Below are positions 62,555 to 64,000 of a DNA stretch of 64,000 bases, one piece after another. Positions within the stretch are counted from its first letter, which is position 1. Each line of letters starts with the position of its first letter. Made by a program: the position numbers and the translations under genes. This DNA comes from Phascolarctobacterium_A sp902463975 (GTDB taxonomy: Bacteria > Bacillota > Negativicutes > Acidaminococcales > Acidaminococcaceae): assembly GCF_902463975.1 (NCBI RefSeq), contig NZ_CABQHJ010000011.1, forward strand, positions 1 through 64,000, in the 5' to 3' direction. Below the pieces are notes generated by a model. That model made no database searches and had not been told where the DNA came from. It saw nothing but the letters and a program-made list of their open reading frames with translations.

Positions 62555-64000
62555 ATGACAGAATTGATGGATAAAATTAAGAAACGCCGTACCTTCGCTA
62601 TTATTTCTCACCCTGACGCAGGTAAAACTACCCTTACCGAAAAGCTGCTGCTTTACGGCGGAGCTATTCACCTGGCAGGCTCTGTAAAGGCTAGAAAGAG
62701 CAACAAGCACGCTGTATCCGACTGGATGGAGATTGAAAAGCAGCGTGGTATTTCCGTTACCTCTTCCGTACTGCAATTTGATTACGACGGCTTCCGCGTA
62801 AACATTCTGGATACCCCTGGTCACCAGGACTTCTCCGAGGATACCTACCGTACATTGATGGCTGCCGACAGCGCTGTCATGCTGATTGACGCTGCTAAGG
62901 GCGTAGAGCCGCAGACCAAGAAGCTGTTCTGGGTTTGCCACCGCCGCCGTCTGCCTATCTTTACCTTTATCAACAAACTGGACCGCTACGGCCGTAATCC
63001 CTTCGACCTGATGGACGAGCTGGAAAAGGTGCTGAACATCCGCGCATATCCGATTAACTGGCCTATCGGTATCGACGGCCACTATAAAGGGGTATATAAC
63101 CGTCTGGAAAACACTATCGAGCTGTTTGAGGACGACACCAGCCATGGTGCCAACAAGCTGAAATCAACTACCGGTTCTTTGGATGATCCCAAAATCAGAG
63201 AGCTGCTGGGTGACGAACTTTACGAAAACCTGTGCAACGATATCGAGCTGCTGGATATGGCAGGCGATGAGTTTGACATGGAAAAGGTTAACACCGGCGA
63301 GCTGACTCCGATGTTCTTCGGCAGTGCTATGACCAACTTCGGCGTACAGAGCTTCCTGGAAAAATTCCTGGAAATGTCTCCCATGCCACAGCCAAGAATG
63401 TTGCAGGATGGTACAATATTGTCACCGGAGAACGAAAAATTCTCTGCTTTTGTTTTTAAAATCCAGGCTAATATGAATCCTGCTCACCGTGACAGAATTT
63501 CCTTCATGCGTATTTGTTCCGGCGTTTTTGACAAGGGAATGAGCGTTTACCACAAGCAATCCGGTAAGATGGTTAAGCTGGCACAGCCGCAGCAGTTCCT
63601 GGCTCAGGAGCGCACAATAGTGGAAAAAGCATATCCAGGTGACATTATCGGCGTTTTTGATCCGGGTATCTTCGGTATCGGTGATTCCCTGAGCGACAGC
63701 AGCCTGAAGCTGCAATTTGAAGACTTCCCCGTATTCCCGCCGGAAATTTTTGCCCGCGTACAGCCTAAGGATTCCCTCAAACGCAAGCAGTTTGAAAAGG
63801 GTATCATCCAGCTGTCGCAGGAGGGTGCTATTCAGGTATTCCGTCAGGAGGGCGTAGGTCTTGAAAGCTACATCGTCGGCGTAGTCGGCGTACTGCAGCT
63901 GGAGGTTCTGGAATACCGTCTGCTCAACGAGTACAGCTCTAAGCTGCTGATGAATCAGCTGCCGTACTCCGTTGCACGTTGGGTATATGCAGAGGATAAG
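62555..64000 (+). CDS. prfC: Peptide chain release factor 3 (5' part)
   Basis: 482 codons to the window end, no stop reached; full RF3 is about 525-530 residues. G1 is SHPDAGKTT (Lys24), G3 DTPGHQDF and G4 NKLDR. The insertion typical of RF3 (LDDPKIRELLGDEL) and the C-terminal LGVLQLEV-type block (VGVLQLEVLEYRL) distinguish it from EF-G. GTPase that removes RF1/RF2 after termination. Start behind TAGGAGAG. Confidence 0.96.
   Translation, partial: MTELMDKIKKRRTFAIISHPDAGKTTLTEKLLLYGGAIHLAGSVKARKSNKHAVSDWMEIEKQRGISVTSSVLQFDYDGFRVNILDTPGHQDFSEDTYRTLMAADSAVMLIDAAKGVEPQTKKLFWVCHRRRLPIFTFINKLDRYGRNPFDLMDELEKVLNIRAYPINWPIGIDGHYKGVYNRLENTIELFEDDTSHGANKLKSTTGSLDDPKIRELLGDELYENLCNDIELLDMAGDEFDMEKVNTGELTPMFFGSAMTNFGVQSFLEKFLEMSPMPQPRMLQDGTILSPENEKFSAFVFKIQANMNPAHRDRISFMRICSGVFDKGMSVYHKQSGKMVKLAQPQQFLAQERTIVEKAYPGDIIGVFDPGIFGIGDSLSDSSLKLQFEDFPVFPPEIFARVQPKDSLKRKQFEKGIIQLSQEGAIQVFRQEGVGLESYIVGVVGVLQLEVLEYRLLNEYSSKLLMNQLPYSVARWVYAEDK

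Overview
The window looks like chromosomal DNA of a Negativicutes bacterium, plausibly an Acidaminococcaceae member close to Phascolarctobacterium. This is inferred from gene content and style: a TAXI-type TRAP operon, a TctAB pair, T-box leaders, strong GGAGG-type ribosome sites, moderate GC, and many isolated lipoprotein substrate-binding proteins. No rRNA marker is present to prove it.

Layout. Bases 255-2083 hold a methyltransferase-like protein and a DUF1848 iron-sulfur protein. An EF-G paralogue with an altered P-loop follows (2233-4293), then an AlbA_2/Schlafen-type ATP-binding protein and a DUF262/DUF1524/DUF4357 type IV restriction-like gene. The latter lies between two copies of a 32-bp perfect direct repeat. 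A Trp T-box leader (about 8420-8726) precedes trpD-trpC-trpF-trpB-trpA. A convergent EF-hand-like small protein comes next, then the TAXI TRAP operon (13991-17501). After an Rpn nuclease remnant and a secreted protein there is a long co-directional housekeeping run: RNase J, FtsK, RodZ-like, YgiQ, an orphan binding lipoprotein, RimO, CinA, a DEAD-box helicase, a candidate structured RNA, HflX with a JAMM-like N-terminal domain, and a YnbB-like PLP enzyme. TctB-TctA and a Na+/Ca2+ exchanger under a yybP-ykoY-type riboswitch follow.

Bases 38252-45290 carry the most unusual locus: a 1,989-residue protein ending in a STAND-like NTPase, overlapped by a gene whose product ends in a HEPN-type RNxxxH motif. 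The pair has its own extended -10 promoter and inverted repeat and looks like a conflict or defence module.

The remainder is rpsB-tsf behind a structured leader, a MetQ-like lipoprotein and M20 peptidase, flavodoxin, a LarA-family racemase with a 2-hydroxyacid dehydrogenase, an M24 peptidase with efp, and a decayed patch: a frameshifted DinJ/RelB antitoxin, a FolC/O-antigen-ligase chimeric pseudogene and an M14 deacylase remnant around a TetR regulator and an oligopeptide-type binding protein. A second T-box precedes ACT-hom-thrB. The window ends with tRNA-Pro, a zinc-ribbon protein and the 5' part of prfC.

Two amino-acid pathways (Trp, and homoserine to Thr) appear to be controlled by tRNA-sensing leaders. 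Translation and RNA metabolism genes are unusually dense (EF-G2, S2, EF-Ts, EF-P, RF3, RimO, HflX, RNase J, DEAD helicase).
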